This document shows positions 17,322-27,458 of a DNA stretch of 64,000 nt, in pieces. Origin of the DNA: Pseudanabaena sp. Chao 1811 (GTDB taxonomy: Bacteria > Cyanobacteriota > Cyanobacteriia > Pseudanabaenales > Pseudanabaenaceae). Both the position numbers and the translations under genes were made by a program. The notes below the pieces were generated by a model. The model was not told the origin of the DNA and made no database searches. It saw nothing but the letters and a program-made list of their open reading frames with translations. The first letter of the stretch is position 1, and each line of letters begins with the position of its first letter. The DNA lies in the NCBI RefSeq assembly GCF_027942295.1, contig NZ_CP101416.1, positions 930,001 to 994,000 on the forward strand. Direction: 5' to 3'.

Positions 17322-18494
17322 TTACTTAACTAAATTCTCAGCGCCACTAATGACACGGGCAGACAAAATTTTGTCACCTAGTCTTAGTTTATCCAAAGTT
17401 TCTTTGCCATCGGTGACATAACCAAAAACAGTGTAGTTACCATCCAGCAAATTTAAACCTGCGGGCGTAAGTTCTGATTCAAACAGGTAGATAAAAAATT
17501 GAGAGGAACCAGCGTTAGGATTATCGTTAGGATGCGCCATGGCAACTGTACCAAAGGCAGCAAAAGGTAACACTGGCACAACTCCAGATAAACCTGTTTC
17601 TTCAAAGGTTTTGCCATAGTTAGGGACTTTCTGGTCAGGTAAACGCACTTCGATTGGCACAGTTCGATATTGCTTGGTCTTCGGATCGATATAGCCATCG
17701 GCTGCTCCATCGGGATCGCCTGTTTGCAGATAGTAATTTTCATCGGCTCTGGTAAAGGTCAGCCCATCATAAAAGTGCTTCTGTACAAGATCGATAAATT
17801 GACCTGCGTTAACTGGTGCGTTATAACCATCAACGGTAATGATGGCATTGCCTTTTTCGGTCGTTAGCTCGACTAGTGCGCGTCCTTTAAGTTGAGGCAA
17901 GCTGGCATATTGAGCAGGAACAGCAAAGGGAAACTCTTTGATCAGATCCGATTCCACTAGTCCCACATAGTCCAAAGACTTCTCGGACAAAGCCTTAACA
18001 TTATTCCGATCCTTGATCTCGATCGCTTCCTGTAGTGGCACAAGGGCTTTTTCTAAACTAGCTAAATGTTCAGTCACAGTTGCTTGGCGATCGCTACTTG
18101 CGGCGGCAATTAAATCTGCTTTATTTTGACTGAGGGTTTGCACAACAGTTTCGATATCTTTTTTGAGACTGCTCCACCGCTTGAGGTTTGCTTGGCGGGG
18201 CATTTGCTCTAGAGTGCGTTGGACATCACGCAATACATCATTTTCAATCGGCAGAGCATTTCGCAAAATAATCCGAGGATCTTTAATTGCACTTTTAGTG
18301 GGTAATGCTGCCATACTCGGTTGGGTGGCGATCGCAAATACCATCATTAAAGATGTCACCATCACAGAGGCGATAAAGATAGTCGCACTCTTGAACCACG
18401 AAGTTCTATGAGTTCTATAAAAAGTATGATCTAATCGATCTAACTTACGATCTAAATTAAGATTCAACATTGCATCCAAAACTAAACTAGCCAC
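17322..18494 (-). CDS. Peptidyl-prolyl isomerase, CYP38/TLP40-like cyclophilin
   Basis: Exported cyclophilin of 390 residues. A basic N-terminus precedes one hydrophobic signal segment (about 35-60) ending ATQPSMAALP, a plausible cleavage site. A helical bundle (about 80-190) precedes the cyclophilin-type domain (about 205-385: GQFIDLVQKHFYDGLTFTRA ... NPNAGSSQFFIYL). This helical + cyclophilin layout is that of plant CYP38/TLP40 and cyanobacterial homologues, which act in the thylakoid lumen in photosystem II assembly. Several catalytic residues differ from standard cyclophilins, as in CYP38, so isomerase activity may be low. Confidence 0.85.
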   Translation of the reverse strand: MASLVLDAMLNLNLDRKLDRLDHTFYRTHRTSWFKSATIFIASVMVTSLMMVFAIATQPSMAALPTKSAIKDPRIILRNALPIENDVLRDVQRTLEQMPRQANLKRWSSLKKDIETVVQTLSQNKADLIAAASSDRQATVTEHLASLEKALVPLQEAIEIKDRNNVKALSEKSLDYVGLVESDLIKEFPFAVPAQYASLPQLKGRALVELTTEKGNAIITVDGYNAPVNAGQFIDLVQKHFYDGLTFTRADENYYLQTGDPDGAADGYIDPKTKQYRTVPIEVRLPDQKVPNYGKTFEETGLSGVVPVLPFAAFGTVAMAHPNDNPNAGSSQFFIYLFESELTPAGLNLLDGNYTVFGYVTDGKETLDKLRLGDKILSARVISGAENLVK

Positions 18495-18646
18495 TAAAAT
18501 GCTATTTCATTTGGTTGCACTGTTAGGCAAACTTACTCTGATTTATAGCGAATCGTCACCTAAAGGAAAGTTGTCGTGTGAAACACCATCCCTTCCCTTG
18601 GGCTTGAGACAATGGCTACAATGCTCTTCTATGGGGAAAATTCATT

Positions 18647-20578
18647 ATGACGGATGCAGGTATTGATCCAACAGTAGATCATGGCTCGAATATGCCGATG
18701 GATGAATCTGACCTATCAGCTTTACAGAGCGATCGCCTCCTTCGGTCGATCATGGAAAATGTTGCCGATTTAATCGCTGTGATCGATGCAAGAGGGTATC
18801 GCATCTACAATAGTCCCTCCTATCAAAGAGTTTTGGGCTATTCCTCCGCAGAACTGCAAGGTACATGGGCCTACGACAAAATTCACCCTGATGATCAGGC
18901 CCAAGTGGTGAAGGCGGCGGAAGAGACTTTAAAAACAGGGATGGGCAAGGTTTTAGAATATCGAATGCAGCATAAGGATGGGACTTGGCGCATTTTGCAA
19001 TCTTCGGGGAGTGTGATGCGTGATGAGCAGGGAAATGTGCAAAATATCGTAATTGTTGCCCATGATATTAGCGATCGCAAAATGGAGCAGTGGGAACGTC
19101 GCCGTGCTGAGACGGAGCTAGAGCGATCGCGCCAAAGCTACAAAGATCTGGTCAGGCGCGAGGAGATGTTAAACCGTCGTCTGGCTAGCCAGATTCGCAA
19201 TTCCCTTGATTTAAATACAATTATTGCGACTGCCGTTAATGAAGTACAGGATTTATTACTTATTGATTTGTGTAATTTCTTTTGGTATGTGCCTGATACT
19301 GATCCCCCAGAATTTCAGTTAGTCCATTTTGCTACCACTGAAAGCGCACGCATAGCTGATCCCACCTATCCTCTAACCCAATTAACTACAGTTGGTCAGC
19401 GCTTACTCAAGCAAGAGATTATTCAAATTCAATCGATTTATACCAACTTGGACTTGGATGATCTCAGTCGGGATTTGCTAGCAGAGAGGGGATTTACTTC
19501 GCAGTTACTAGTACCGATTAAAACCCGATCCCAAAAATTGGGCGTAATTGTGGCTGCCCATTGCCGAGGTAGTCGTCCTTGGATTGCCGATGAAGTGGAG
19601 TTATTGCAAGCGGTGGCAAACCAATTAGCGATCGCGATCGATCAAGCGGAGCTATTTGACTCGGTACATGCTAATGCGGCTGCCTCGAAAGCCCAAGCCC
19701 TCAAGCTAAAAAATGCCCTTGCCGATCTCCAAAAAACTCAAAGTCAGCTCATCCAAACCGAAAAAATGTCCAGTCTAGGGCAGTTGGTCGCAGGAGTCGC
19801 CCATGAAATCAATAATCCTGTGAACTTTATCTATGGCAACCTCAACTATACAAATCGGTTTGTCCAAAGTTTACTAGGGCTAATCGATTTGTATCGCCAA
19901 AGCTATCCAGAGCCAACCCCCGAAATTGCCAGTTTCTTAGAGGAAATTGATTTTGAGTTTCTCCAAGAAGATCTCCCGAAAATGCTGACATCGATGAAAA
20001 TCGGGGCAGAACGAATTCGCCAAATCGTGCTGTCTCTGCGAAATTTTTCCCGCACCGATCAAGAGGGACGCAAGCCCTTTAATATCCATGAAGGTTTAGA
20101 CAGCACCCTATTGATTTTACAAAATCGCTTCAAAGCCTATGGCGATCGCCCTGCTATTAATTTAACTAAGCATTATGGGGATATTCCGATGGTGTATGCC
20201 TATGCAGGGCAACTCAATCAGGTATTTATGAATATTTTAAGCAATGCGATCGACGCGATCGATGAGGGACTGCATCACAAGGATATGGCTAGTGAAATTT
20301 CCATCATTACAGAATTGAAGCAACCAACAGTAGCGACGCAGCAGCCAACGGTCGTAATTCGGATTGCCGATAATGGGCAAGGCATTCCTGAAAATATTCG
20401 CCAAAAACTCTTTGACCCTTTTTTTACAACTAAGCCTGTGGGTAAAGGCACAGGACTAGGGTTATCAATTAGCTATCAAATTGTAGTTGAGAAGCATCAG
20501 GGTAGACTGGAATGCGTTTCGACCCTTGGGGAAGGCACTGAGTTTCGGATTGAAATTCCGATAGGTATGCCAGCTTAG
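18647..20578 (+). CDS. PAS-GAF sensor histidine kinase
   Basis: Soluble sensor kinase, 643 residues. Order: PAS with PAC (about 30-150; [13 protein letters not shown]), coiled coil, GAF (about 195-350), coiled coil, HisKA with the acceptor in [17 protein letters not shown], and HATPase_c with an N-box ([10 protein letters not shown]), G1 (DNGQG) and G2 (GTGLGLS). The His-kinase type with HEINNPVNF is common in multicellular cyanobacteria. No bilin-binding Cys stands out in the GAF domain, so it is probably not a phytochrome. No cognate regulator is adjacent; a palindromic repeat follows. Confidence 0.92.
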   Translation: MTDAGIDPTVDHGSNMPMDESDLSALQSDRLLRSIMENVADLIAVIDARGYRIYNSPSYQRVLGYSSAELQGTWAYDKIHPDDQAQVVKAAEETLKTGMGKVLEYRMQHKDGTWRILQSSGSVMRDEQGNVQNIVIVAHDISDRKMEQWERRRAETELERSRQSYKDLVRREEMLNRRLASQIRNSLDLNTIIATAVNEVQDLLLIDLCNFFWYVPDTDPPEFQLVHFATTESARIADPTYPLTQLTTVGQRLLKQEIIQIQSIYTNLDLDDLSRDLLAERGFTSQLLVPIKTRSQKLGVIVAAHCRGSRPWIADEVELLQAVANQLAIAIDQAELFDSVHANAAASKAQALKLKNALADLQKTQSQLIQTEKMSSLGQLVAGVAHEINNPVNFIYGNLNYTNRFVQSLLGLIDLYRQSYPEPTPEIASFLEEIDFEFLQEDLPKMLTSMKIGAERIRQIVLSLRNFSRTDQEGRKPFNIHEGLDSTLLILQNRFKAYGDRPAINLTKHYGDIPMVYAYAGQLNQVFMNILSNAIDAIDEGLHHKDMASEISIITELKQPTVATQQPTVVIRIADNGQGIPENIRQKLFDPFFTTKPVGKGTGLGLSISYQIVVEKHQGRLECVSTLGEGTEFRIEIPIGMPA

Positions 20579-20646
20579 TAATCATGCAACCAGCTTAGAT
20601 GCATTGTAACTCTCTACGGCAAAGATGTTGGAGGGTTAAGACTGAC

Positions 20647-20750
20647 TAAGTAGCTGGGCATGCTTAAAAATCAGAGCCAAAACCTGTGGCGCACGCTGCG
20701 CGTGCGCCACAGGTTTTGGGGTTTTATATTTAATTGCGCCCACCTACTTA
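20647..20750. repeat. Palindromic repeat, well preserved copy
   Basis: 104 bp. Ends TAAGTAGCTGGGC and GCCCACCTACTTA form the inverted termini; the centre is a strong stem CAAAACCTGTGGCGCACGC / GCGTGCGCCACAGGTTTTG. Lies in the 384-bp gap between the PAS-GAF kinase and pxcA. The rest of that gap holds nothing I can identify beyond a presumptive pxcA promoter region. Confidence 0.8.
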
Positions 20751-20962
20751 TCGCTATACTTTCTAATTTTGAAATGTGATGGCTGCGATAAGATCAAGTT
20801 ACCTATAAAGATGGCGCAACAAAATTCAAAATGCTAACTTAATAGATCTCAAAGTACATTTTTGAACACGTACTCCCCCATAAACTAGTCAGAGGCTTCA
20901 TTCGGTTCATTGCTAGCCCTTCAAAATTGCATTATTTTGCGCCCCAATGCGATCGCCCAACC

Positions 20963-22501
20963 ATGACACAATCCCCCAACAATAACAACGCATCACCTCT
21001 ACAAAATATCTTCTCTTGGGTTAAAAATACACCTGAGCGAGCAATTGATGAGGCTTTTGAGGCGGCTGTCAATATTAAGCGGATCGAAGAAGAAAACTTT
21101 AATGGCAATAAAATTGCTAACGATGGCAGTTTTAGTAGCAGCGTATTTAGCGTCTTTGAAATCCAGCTTCAGAAGTATCTCCGTACCATCAATCTAAAAT
21201 TGAATTTTTATAAGGTAAGCGCCTCATTGCCGTACCTTCAAGCCCAAAGTTCAACCAATCAGGCGAATACTGCGATCGCTAAATATGCGCCCAACAATCA
21301 GGATCAAGATCCTGTTAGTAACGGCGACCTATCGGCTAATCAACTTGGTGGGAATAGCCGTAAATTTTCTATCTATCAGAAACTCGCCTTTATTGACTAC
21401 ATCCTCGAAAAATATAACAAGGCAAGCGATCGCATTATTGATGTGGATTTTAAGCCATCAAGTAACTATTCCGATGTCAATCCCGACTCAGCATTGGACA
21501 ATGACTCTGAAGAGGATGACAAGTTCCAAATGTTTAAGAATAGTAAGTCCAAAAGCTATAGACGCAGTCCTCAACAATCGACACCCGTTGAAAAAAGCAT
21601 TCTTCCGGGGTCATTTTTTAAAGCCTTTGATCGCGTCAAACGTAATCTGAGTGGTTCATATTCTGATTACGAGAAAGATATTGTTGAGGAGTTGCGGCAA
21701 TCGCGCGAGCGAATCAATCAGGCTTTGCGCTACATTGCTATCCTCATTGTTTCTGTAATTGCCGTACAGTTTTTATCCAAGGCTTTAATCTTCAGCCCCA
21801 TGATTAACAGCTTTGTGGATACAAATAGTATGGTCATCAAGTTTAGCCCTGCGGTCGAAGAAAAAGCCTTTAAATCATTACAAGCCGCTAAAGAAAGGAT
21901 TGAATTTGACTACATGATCAAAGCAATTGCCCTTGAAGAATCGCGAGCGAAACAAGAACTAAAGAAGCAAGAAACTCCTAAATCTGAGGCATCTAAAACT
22001 GAAACTGCTAAAGCCGAAGAACCAGCAAATGAAAAACCTGAAAAAAAATCTTCAGAGGAGATCGAGGCTTTAATTCAACAAGAATCAGTCAAGATTTTGA
22101 AGAAATATAATGAAGAAAGTCTCAATGGTGTTAAGAACCTACTTGCAGATCTAACTGCCGCTTTTGTCTTTTATCTGTTTCTGCTCTCAGGACGTAAAGA
22201 GATCAAAACTATTAAAGAGTTTCTCGATGAAGTCCTCTACAGTCTCAATGACAATGCTAAAGCTTTTTTAATTATTATCTCTACAGATACTTTTGTCGGG
22301 TTCCACTCTAGCGAAGGCTGGGATGCTTTATTAACAGTTGTATTTGAGCATTTCGGACTACCTGAAAATAAAGTTTTAGCCCAGTCTTTTATCTCCACTG
22401 TTCCCGTATTTCTTGATGGGCTATTCAAATTTTGGATTTTCCAATATCTGACCCAAGCTTCACCTGCTACGGCAACAATTTATCGAGAAATGAACGAATA
22501 A
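20963..22501 (+). CDS. pxcA: Proton extrusion protein PxcA (CemA homologue)
   Basis: Membrane protein needed for light-induced proton release in cyanobacteria, homologous to chloroplast CemA. I choose the ATG at 20963 (MTQSPNNNN) over a TTG at 20927. The C-terminal third is the conserved CemA core: a TM helix near ALRYIAILIVSVIAVQFL, a charged Lys/Glu loop, a TM helix at LLADLTAAFVFYLFLLSG, and the C-terminus STVPVFLDGLFKFWIFQYL ending in YREMNE. The N-terminal half is long and variable, as in other cyanobacterial PxcA proteins. A strong terminator starts at the stop codon. Confidence 0.9.
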   Translation: MTQSPNNNNASPLQNIFSWVKNTPERAIDEAFEAAVNIKRIEEENFNGNKIANDGSFSSSVFSVFEIQLQKYLRTINLKLNFYKVSASLPYLQAQSSTNQANTAIAKYAPNNQDQDPVSNGDLSANQLGGNSRKFSIYQKLAFIDYILEKYNKASDRIIDVDFKPSSNYSDVNPDSALDNDSEEDDKFQMFKNSKSKSYRRSPQQSTPVEKSILPGSFFKAFDRVKRNLSGSYSDYEKDIVEELRQSRERINQALRYIAILIVSVIAVQFLSKALIFSPMINSFVDTNSMVIKFSPAVEEKAFKSLQAAKERIEFDYMIKAIALEESRAKQELKKQETPKSEASKTETAKAEEPANEKPEKKSSEEIEALIQQESVKILKKYNEESLNGVKNLLADLTAAFVFYLFLLSGRKEIKTIKEFLDEVLYSLNDNAKAFLIIISTDTFVGFHSSEGWDALLTVVFEHFGLPENKVLAQSFISTVPVFLDGLFKFWIFQYLTQASPATATIYREMNE

Positions 22502-22532
22502 CTAAAGGGGACGCAAAGCGTCCCCTTTAGTT
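22501..22532 (+). terminator. pxcA terminator
   Basis: ACTAAAGGGGACGC-AAA-GCGTCCCCTTTAGT, a 14-bp perfect stem followed by TTAATT, starting within the pxcA stop codon. Confidence 0.8.
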
Positions 22533-22581
22533 TAATTAGCAAAACCAAACCTATGATGAACGCGCATCCTATACCGCATTC

Positions 22582-22630
22582 AGAGAAAATTTTGAAGGCT
22601 CGGCAAAGCCGAGCCTTCAAAATTTTCTCT
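22582..22630. repeat. Long perfect hairpin, 23-bp stem
   Basis: Perfect palindrome with AAA loop (stem starts AGAGAAAATTTTGAAGGCTC). It is followed by TGGTTTTTAATTCAGTGCAAAGCGCTGTAA, similar to the flank of the hairpin at 43712. Sits in the pdhC 5' region, about 140 bp before the start codon. Confidence 0.7.
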
Positions 22631-22767
22631 GGTTTTTAATTCAGTGCAAAGCGCTGTAACCAAAACACGTTAAGATTTATGATGGCGTTTTGAGATGGCA
22701 TTGCGACTTCAGCCATTGACTTTGTTCGCTGTAAAACAGATTTTATACAGACCCTGATAAATTCCCT

Positions 22768-24069
22768 ATGATTTACGAAATTTTCATGCCCGCGCTTAGC
22801 TCCACCATGACCGAAGGTAAAATCACCTCTTGGGTGAAATCCCCTGGCGATAAGGTGGAAAAAGGCGAAACTGTCGTGATCGTAGAGTCTGACAAAGCCG
22901 ATATGGATGTCGAAAGCTTTTACGAAGGCTATCTCGGTGTAATCATTACCCCCGAAGGCGAATCTGCCCCCGTTGGATCGGCGATCGCCTATGTTGCAGA
23001 AACTAAAGAAGAAATTGAAGAAGCCAAGAAAAAAGCGGCTGGACAATCTGCTGCTCCTGCAACTAATAAGCCCGAAGAACCACCTTCCAAATTAGTATCT
23101 GCCCCCACAGCGGCATCTGTCGCTTCAATCCCTGATGTTGTTGTGTCCTCACCTCGCAAATCTGCCCCCGCAGCATCTTCTGGTCGTCAGATCGTATCCC
23201 CCAGAGCCAAGCGCATCGCCAAAGATAATGGTGTTGACCTCACCAAGATTGCAGGTACGGGGCCCAATGGTCGGATCACTGCTGCTGATGTTGAAGCCTT
23301 CCTAAGTCCTGCTTCTGCACCTGCGCCTGTTGCCGCACCCGCACCTGCGAAGGTATCAGCCCCTGCCCCTGCTAAAGCTGCGGCTCCTGTGGCTTTAGGT
23401 ACTGCTCAGTCCTTAACGACTTTGCAGAAGGCTGTCATCAATAACATGAATCAGAGCCTCTCAGTGCCTACATTCCGCGTGGGCTACACGATTACTACTG
23501 ATGCTCTGGATGTTCTCTATAAGCAAGTTAAGTCTAAGGGCGTGACCATGACTGCACTTTTGGCAAAGGCTGTAGCGGTAACTCTGCAAAAACATCCTTT
23601 GGTGAATGCAAGCCTCAGCGATCGCGGTATCGAGTACAAGAGCAATATTAATGTTGCCGTTGCGGTGGCGATGGATGACGGTGGTTTGATTACGCCTGTA
23701 TTGCAAAATGCGGATCAAACAGATTTGTATACTCTCTCTCGCAATTGGAAAGGTTTAGTCGATCGCGCCCGTGCGAAGCAATTGCAACCCGATGAATACA
23801 ACTCTGGCACATTCACGATTTCCAACTTGGGTATGTTTGGCGTGGATCGCTTTGATGCGATTTTGCCCCCCGGAACTGGTGCAATTTTAGCGATCGGTGG
23901 TTCTCGTCCTCAAGTTGTAGCAACTAAGGATGGTGCAATCAAGGTTGCTAGTCAAATGCAAGTCAATCTCACTGCTGATCACCGTGTGATCTATGGCGCT
24001 CATGCGGCACAGTTCTTACAAGATCTAGCCAAGTTGATTGAAACCAATCCTCAGTCTTTGACCTTGTAA
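22768..24069 (+). CDS. pdhC: Dihydrolipoamide acetyltransferase, pyruvate dehydrogenase E2
   Basis: E2 core of the pyruvate dehydrogenase complex: accepts the acetyl group on a lipoyl arm and transfers it to CoA. One lipoyl domain (1-80) with the lipoylated Lys43 in ESDKADMD; an Ala/Pro linker; the E1/E3-binding domain (about 150-182, SPRAKRIAKDNG to NGRITAADVEAF); a second Ala/Pro-rich linker; and the acetyltransferase domain (about 205-433) with the catalytic His in DHRVIYGAHAAQF. 433 residues is usual for the cyanobacterial enzyme. Genes for E1 and E3 are not nearby, which is normal in cyanobacteria. Confidence 0.93.
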   Translation: MIYEIFMPALSSTMTEGKITSWVKSPGDKVEKGETVVIVESDKADMDVESFYEGYLGVIITPEGESAPVGSAIAYVAETKEEIEEAKKKAAGQSAAPATNKPEEPPSKLVSAPTAASVASIPDVVVSSPRKSAPAASSGRQIVSPRAKRIAKDNGVDLTKIAGTGPNGRITAADVEAFLSPASAPAPVAAPAPAKVSAPAPAKAAAPVALGTAQSLTTLQKAVINNMNQSLSVPTFRVGYTITTDALDVLYKQVKSKGVTMTALLAKAVAVTLQKHPLVNASLSDRGIEYKSNINVAVAVAMDDGGLITPVLQNADQTDLYTLSRNWKGLVDRARAKQLQPDEYNSGTFTISNLGMFGVDRFDAILPPGTGAILAIGGSRPQVVATKDGAIKVASQMQVNLTADHRVIYGAHAAQFLQDLAKLIETNPQSLTL

Positions 24070-24087
24070 TATTTCTGGCTATTTATC

Positions 24088-24127
24088 AAAAAGGAGGTCG
24101 TAGCATCAAGTACTACGACCTCCTTTT
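24088..24127 (+). terminator. pdhC terminator
   Basis: AAAAAGGAGGTCGTAG / CTACGACCTCCTTTTT stem (16 bp, 8-nt loop) and a run of eight or more T. Confidence 0.9.
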
Positions 24128-24243
24128 TTTTAATCTGTAAGCTTATCCGTAGTAGACAGACACATCTAATTTGGTGCAATAGATTTCAGATTAATGCTTA
24201 TTTTACAAACACCTTAAGGCTTGCCTAACGCACTATTTTAGCT

Positions 24244-24387
24244 AACCCAAGTTGCTACCTATTAAAAATCGGCTCAAAACAAGTTAAAAACAGCCTCGCT
24301 AAGTCCAAAATGACGCTATTTTTATATAAAAATCTAGCATTTTTTATTTTAACTTTAGTCTTAAATGAATAGGTAGCAACTTGGGTT
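24244..24387 (+). mobile_element. 144-bp MITE, copy 2
   Basis: Same 144-bp sequence as 15151-15294 with no difference, inverted. Perfect 20-bp terminal inverted repeats; AGCT flanks both ends as a 4-bp duplication. It lies in the 524-bp gap after pdhC. The rest of that gap (24388-24593) shows no gene. Confidence 0.9.
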
Positions 24388-24593
24388 AGCTATGTCTATC
24401 CAGTAGGATGTGTTAGCGCTAGCGTAACGCATCCACACTTTTTCTGTTGTCGAGTAATTTATCCAAATCAAATCGTGTTTATTGGGTTAGTTCCGACTTC
24501 CCTTAAACCCACTACCTAACGTTTAAAATGATTTGCAGTAAAAGTATCCAACTTAGACCAAAGAGTTTTATGATGTCTGCTCTATCTCAATTG

Positions 24594-25040
24594 TTAGCCT
24601 TTGGAACAAACCATCTGTAGAGTTTGTACCGCATATATTGCCCCAATAGATGGTTTACCAACCTCATAAATGACACTGTGTACTGTCCCATCTTTCATCT
24701 GAATACTCATAAGATCGACTGCCCGAAACTTTGAATGCCCCTTGAAATCAACCAAATATAATTCTTCGATCTCTCGAACTGAAGCTTGAGACTTGACACC
24801 TTCGTAACTGTAATGAATAAAGCGTGATGAAAATATCGACCAATTTCTTAGATCAACCATTACTACCAGAATCGGGAGTTCATCCGTTTCAAAAATACAT
24901 CTGTCGTTGAGTAGCTGCTGTGTTTTGGGGACAAGATCATCCCAGAATTTGGTGTACTGCCACAAATCATAGTCCATAATTTTACGTCTAATTGAGGCGG
25001 ACACCACTTCTAGGATACTTTTATCAGTCTTACCACTCAT
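24594..25040 (-). CDS. Hypothetical protein, 148 residues
   Basis: Unrecognised soluble protein. It begins with a helical segment (ILEVVSASIRRKIMDYDLWQYTKFWDDL), then alternating strands (ELPILVVMVDLRNWSIFSSRFIHYSYEG; ELYLVDFKGHSKFRAVDL) and ends with VGKPSIGAIYAVQTLQMVC. The DFKGHSKF segment gives a faint impression of a restriction-endonuclease-like strand but the catalytic pattern is not complete. Single gene between MITE copy 2 and two Uma2 genes. A real gene is likely from length and codon use; no function is offered. Confidence 0.6.
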   Translation of the reverse strand: MSGKTDKSILEVVSASIRRKIMDYDLWQYTKFWDDLVPKTQQLLNDRCIFETDELPILVVMVDLRNWSIFSSRFIHYSYEGVKSQASVREIEELYLVDFKGHSKFRAVDLMSIQMKDGTVHSVIYEVGKPSIGAIYAVQTLQMVCSKG

Positions 25041-25302
25041 AGATTTTTATAACAAAACTGCATGAATCTCCACTCACTCCTAGAAGCCTGATCTCAACAC
25101 ACAGCTAATAGCAAAGACAAGCTCTGTCGTAAGTAAATGGCTGGACAGAGTCAGCGATCGCATACGGGTTAATCACTATTCCAAACTCACAAATGAAAGC
25201 TATGTACAGTATACAATTGAAGAACTAAAAAGCCATTGTTGGAGTAAAACAAGAACTATAAGACTGGGTACAAATTCACACTAAACAAAAGAAATTAAAG
25301 CC

Positions 25303-25884
25303 ATGACGATCGCCACAGAAAAAACTAAAGCTAAAGCCAAAATTTGGACTGATGAAGAGTTTATGGCTCTGCCCGATCGCGGCGATCGCTACGAAATTAT
25401 TGATGGGGAGTTGGTAACTTTGGGTAACTCTGGCATGGAGCATGGGAATATCGGCATATTCCTTGGGGGCTTAATCGAAATTTTTGTCAGACAGCACCGT
25501 CTTGGTGTTACCTGCGACTCAAGTACCGCTTTTAAAATGAAAGGTGGTAACAAGCGATCGCCTGATATTTCCTTTGTAAGCAAAGAACGTCTAACGGGTC
25601 TGAAACGCTTACCTCAAGGATTTTTTGACGGTGCGCCAGATTTAGTTGTGGAAATTATTTCCCCCGGAAATACCTTTGAAGAAATCCATACCAAGATCGA
25701 AGAATATTTTGCCAGTGGAACACGATTGCTATGGATCATCCATCCCGATGAACAATATGTACTGGTTTACCATAGCCCCCAACCCGATCGCCTACTGCGC
25801 GGTGATGATATTTTGGATGGAGAAGACGTAATTCCCGATTTCAAGGTGGCTCTCAATGATTTATTTAGAACCCTAGATTTTTAA
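25303..25884 (+). CDS. Uma2 family endonuclease (DUF820)
   Basis: 193-residue member of the Uma2/DUF820 family, a PD-(D/E)XK-fold group greatly expanded in cyanobacteria with unknown targets. Family marks: N-terminal TDEEFMALPDRGDRYEIIDGELV, the catalytic-looking SPDISFVSKERL and PDLVVEIISPGNTFEEIHTKIEEYFASGTRLLWII. Followed 25 bp later by a second Uma2 gene from a different subgroup; the two are probably co-transcribed. Confidence 0.92.
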   Translation: MTIATEKTKAKAKIWTDEEFMALPDRGDRYEIIDGELVTLGNSGMEHGNIGIFLGGLIEIFVRQHRLGVTCDSSTAFKMKGGNKRSPDISFVSKERLTGLKRLPQGFFDGAPDLVVEIISPGNTFEEIHTKIEEYFASGTRLLWIIHPDEQYVLVYHSPQPDRLLRGDDILDGEDVIPDFKVALNDLFRTLDF

Positions 25885-25909
25885 CATCGAATTTTCGAGG
25901 TGAGTCGTT

Positions 25910-26593
25910 ATGATTACCATCCCTAAGTCGCTTGAAATAAATACAACAACTCATGTTGAAAAATCTCGACCTATTGCCGAACAAAGGATCTGGCTAGAAA
26001 ACATCAGTTGGCAAACCTTCGAGCGATTGCTGGAAGATATAGGCGATCGTCGCAGCACTTTATTTCATTACCTCAATGGAAACTTAGAAATTATGTCGCC
26101 AATGGCGCTACATGAGCGCAGTAATCGGTTTATTGATGATTTAATTCGGGTGCTGTCCGATGAGCTAGAGATAGATTTATGTAAATGCGGCTCATTATTG
26201 ATGCGGATTCCTGAACTCAAGATTGGTGCAGAACCAGATTCTTGCTATTACATTCAAAATGAGCCAAAGGTTCGCAACCAAGAAGTAATTACGATGGGGC
26301 AAGATCCGCCCCCCGATCTGGTTTTAGAAGTTGATATTACTAATCCTAGCGATCGCCGTTTACCGATCTATGCTCAACTCCAAGTCCCTGAAATTTGGAT
26401 CTACGACGGCTATAGCTTAGAGTTTCTAGGCTTAGAAAATGGAGCATATCGCCAAATAGAACATAGTCTGTCTTTTCCTAACTTACCTGCGGCGAGAGTA
26501 GTGGAGTTTGTACAGAAGCGATTTGAATTAGGCGATCGCCAAGCCCTCAAAGAATTTCGGCAATGGGTAAGCGATAACCTTAAAAAAAGCTAG
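25910..26593 (+). CDS. Uma2 family endonuclease (DUF820), second subgroup
   Basis: 227-residue Uma2 protein. Family marks: SWQTFERLLEDIGDRRSTLFHYLNGNLEIMSPMALHE near the N-terminus, AEPDSCYYIQNEP, then PDLVLEVDITNPSDRRLPIYAQLQVPEIWIYDG, which carries the Asp and the Glu of the active site. It has only limited similarity to the upstream Uma2 gene, so the tandem is not a recent duplication. Substrate and role are not established for the family. Confidence 0.92.
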   Translation: MITIPKSLEINTTTHVEKSRPIAEQRIWLENISWQTFERLLEDIGDRRSTLFHYLNGNLEIMSPMALHERSNRFIDDLIRVLSDELEIDLCKCGSLLMRIPELKIGAEPDSCYYIQNEPKVRNQEVITMGQDPPPDLVLEVDITNPSDRRLPIYAQLQVPEIWIYDGYSLEFLGLENGAYRQIEHSLSFPNLPAARVVEFVQKRFELGDRQALKEFRQWVSDNLKKS

Positions 26594-26667
26594 AGTCTGG
26601 TTTAGCCTATTCCCAAAGCCTGTTAGTATGTTAAGTAATAATAATTAACATAACTTTTTAAGATACT

Positions 26668-27453
26668 TTGTTTTTAAATCCTGACAAGGTTGAACTAGAG
26701 GAGCGCACCTTAGCACGTTCTACATCAACAGTTCAGGCTTTACCCTTAACTGTCAAGGTTACGTCCGCGTTTCCCCAATATTTATCACAATATTTGCTAG
26801 CTGCCGCCTCACTGTTACAGCATTGGCGCGTCTGGTTTGCTGCTCTATTTTTAGTATCCGTCCCCGTCTTTTTTGAAGCTCCCCTTGTGCGCTATGCCCC
26901 TTGGTTGAGCCTGATTTGTACTGTCGGTTGGCTAGCGATCGCTAAGCATCTCCGAGAAGAACCCAAAACCAAAACATGGGGCAGCTTAGTCTGGGGTTTT
27001 AGCCTCACTTGGTTATGTGGCTCCCTCTATTGGGGATGGCTACGCTGGGAACCTGCCTATCATGTGCCTGTCGAAGCTTTAGCTTTACCTTGGGCAATTT
27101 GGGCAACTCGCCAAGATACATACCGCGTTGGTGGTTGGTTTTATATCGGCTCATTGTTAGGAACAGCGATTACCGATCTTTACTTCTACATCACTCATCT
27201 TTTCCCCCATTGGCAAGCATTGATGCAGGTGGAGTCAGATCTTAGACTCGCTCAGCCAATTTTAAAAAATGCCTTAGCTCTTGTCGAAACTCCTTGGGGG
27301 ATGACATGGGCTTGTATTCTTGCCGCATTGCTCTTAGTAACAGGTAATCGCGCCATGCGATCGCCGCAGCTTGGGTATTGGGCATTTGGTGGCGCAGTGC
27401 TGGGGACGATTTTTGTCGATTTAATCTTTTTCATTGTGGCGATCATCAACTAA
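26668..27453 (+). CDS. DUF3120 family membrane protein
   Basis: Integral membrane protein of 261 residues with about six to seven hydrophobic helices, recognised as the cyanobacterial DUF3120 family (core begins WRVWFAALFLVSVPVFFEAPLVRYAPWLSL). Function unknown. The first in-frame start is a TTG at 26668; there is no later Met before the first helix, so the TTG is likely used. It ends in front of a cluster of terminator hairpins. Confidence 0.75.
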   Translation: MFLNPDKVELEERTLARSTSTVQALPLTVKVTSAFPQYLSQYLLAAASLLQHWRVWFAALFLVSVPVFFEAPLVRYAPWLSLICTVGWLAIAKHLREEPKTKTWGSLVWGFSLTWLCGSLYWGWLRWEPAYHVPVEALALPWAIWATRQDTYRVGGWFYIGSLLGTAITDLYFYITHLFPHWQALMQVESDLRLAQPILKNALALVETPWGMTWACILAALLLVTGNRAMRSPQLGYWAFGGAVLGTIFVDLIFFIVAIIN

Positions 27454-27458
27454 TCCCA

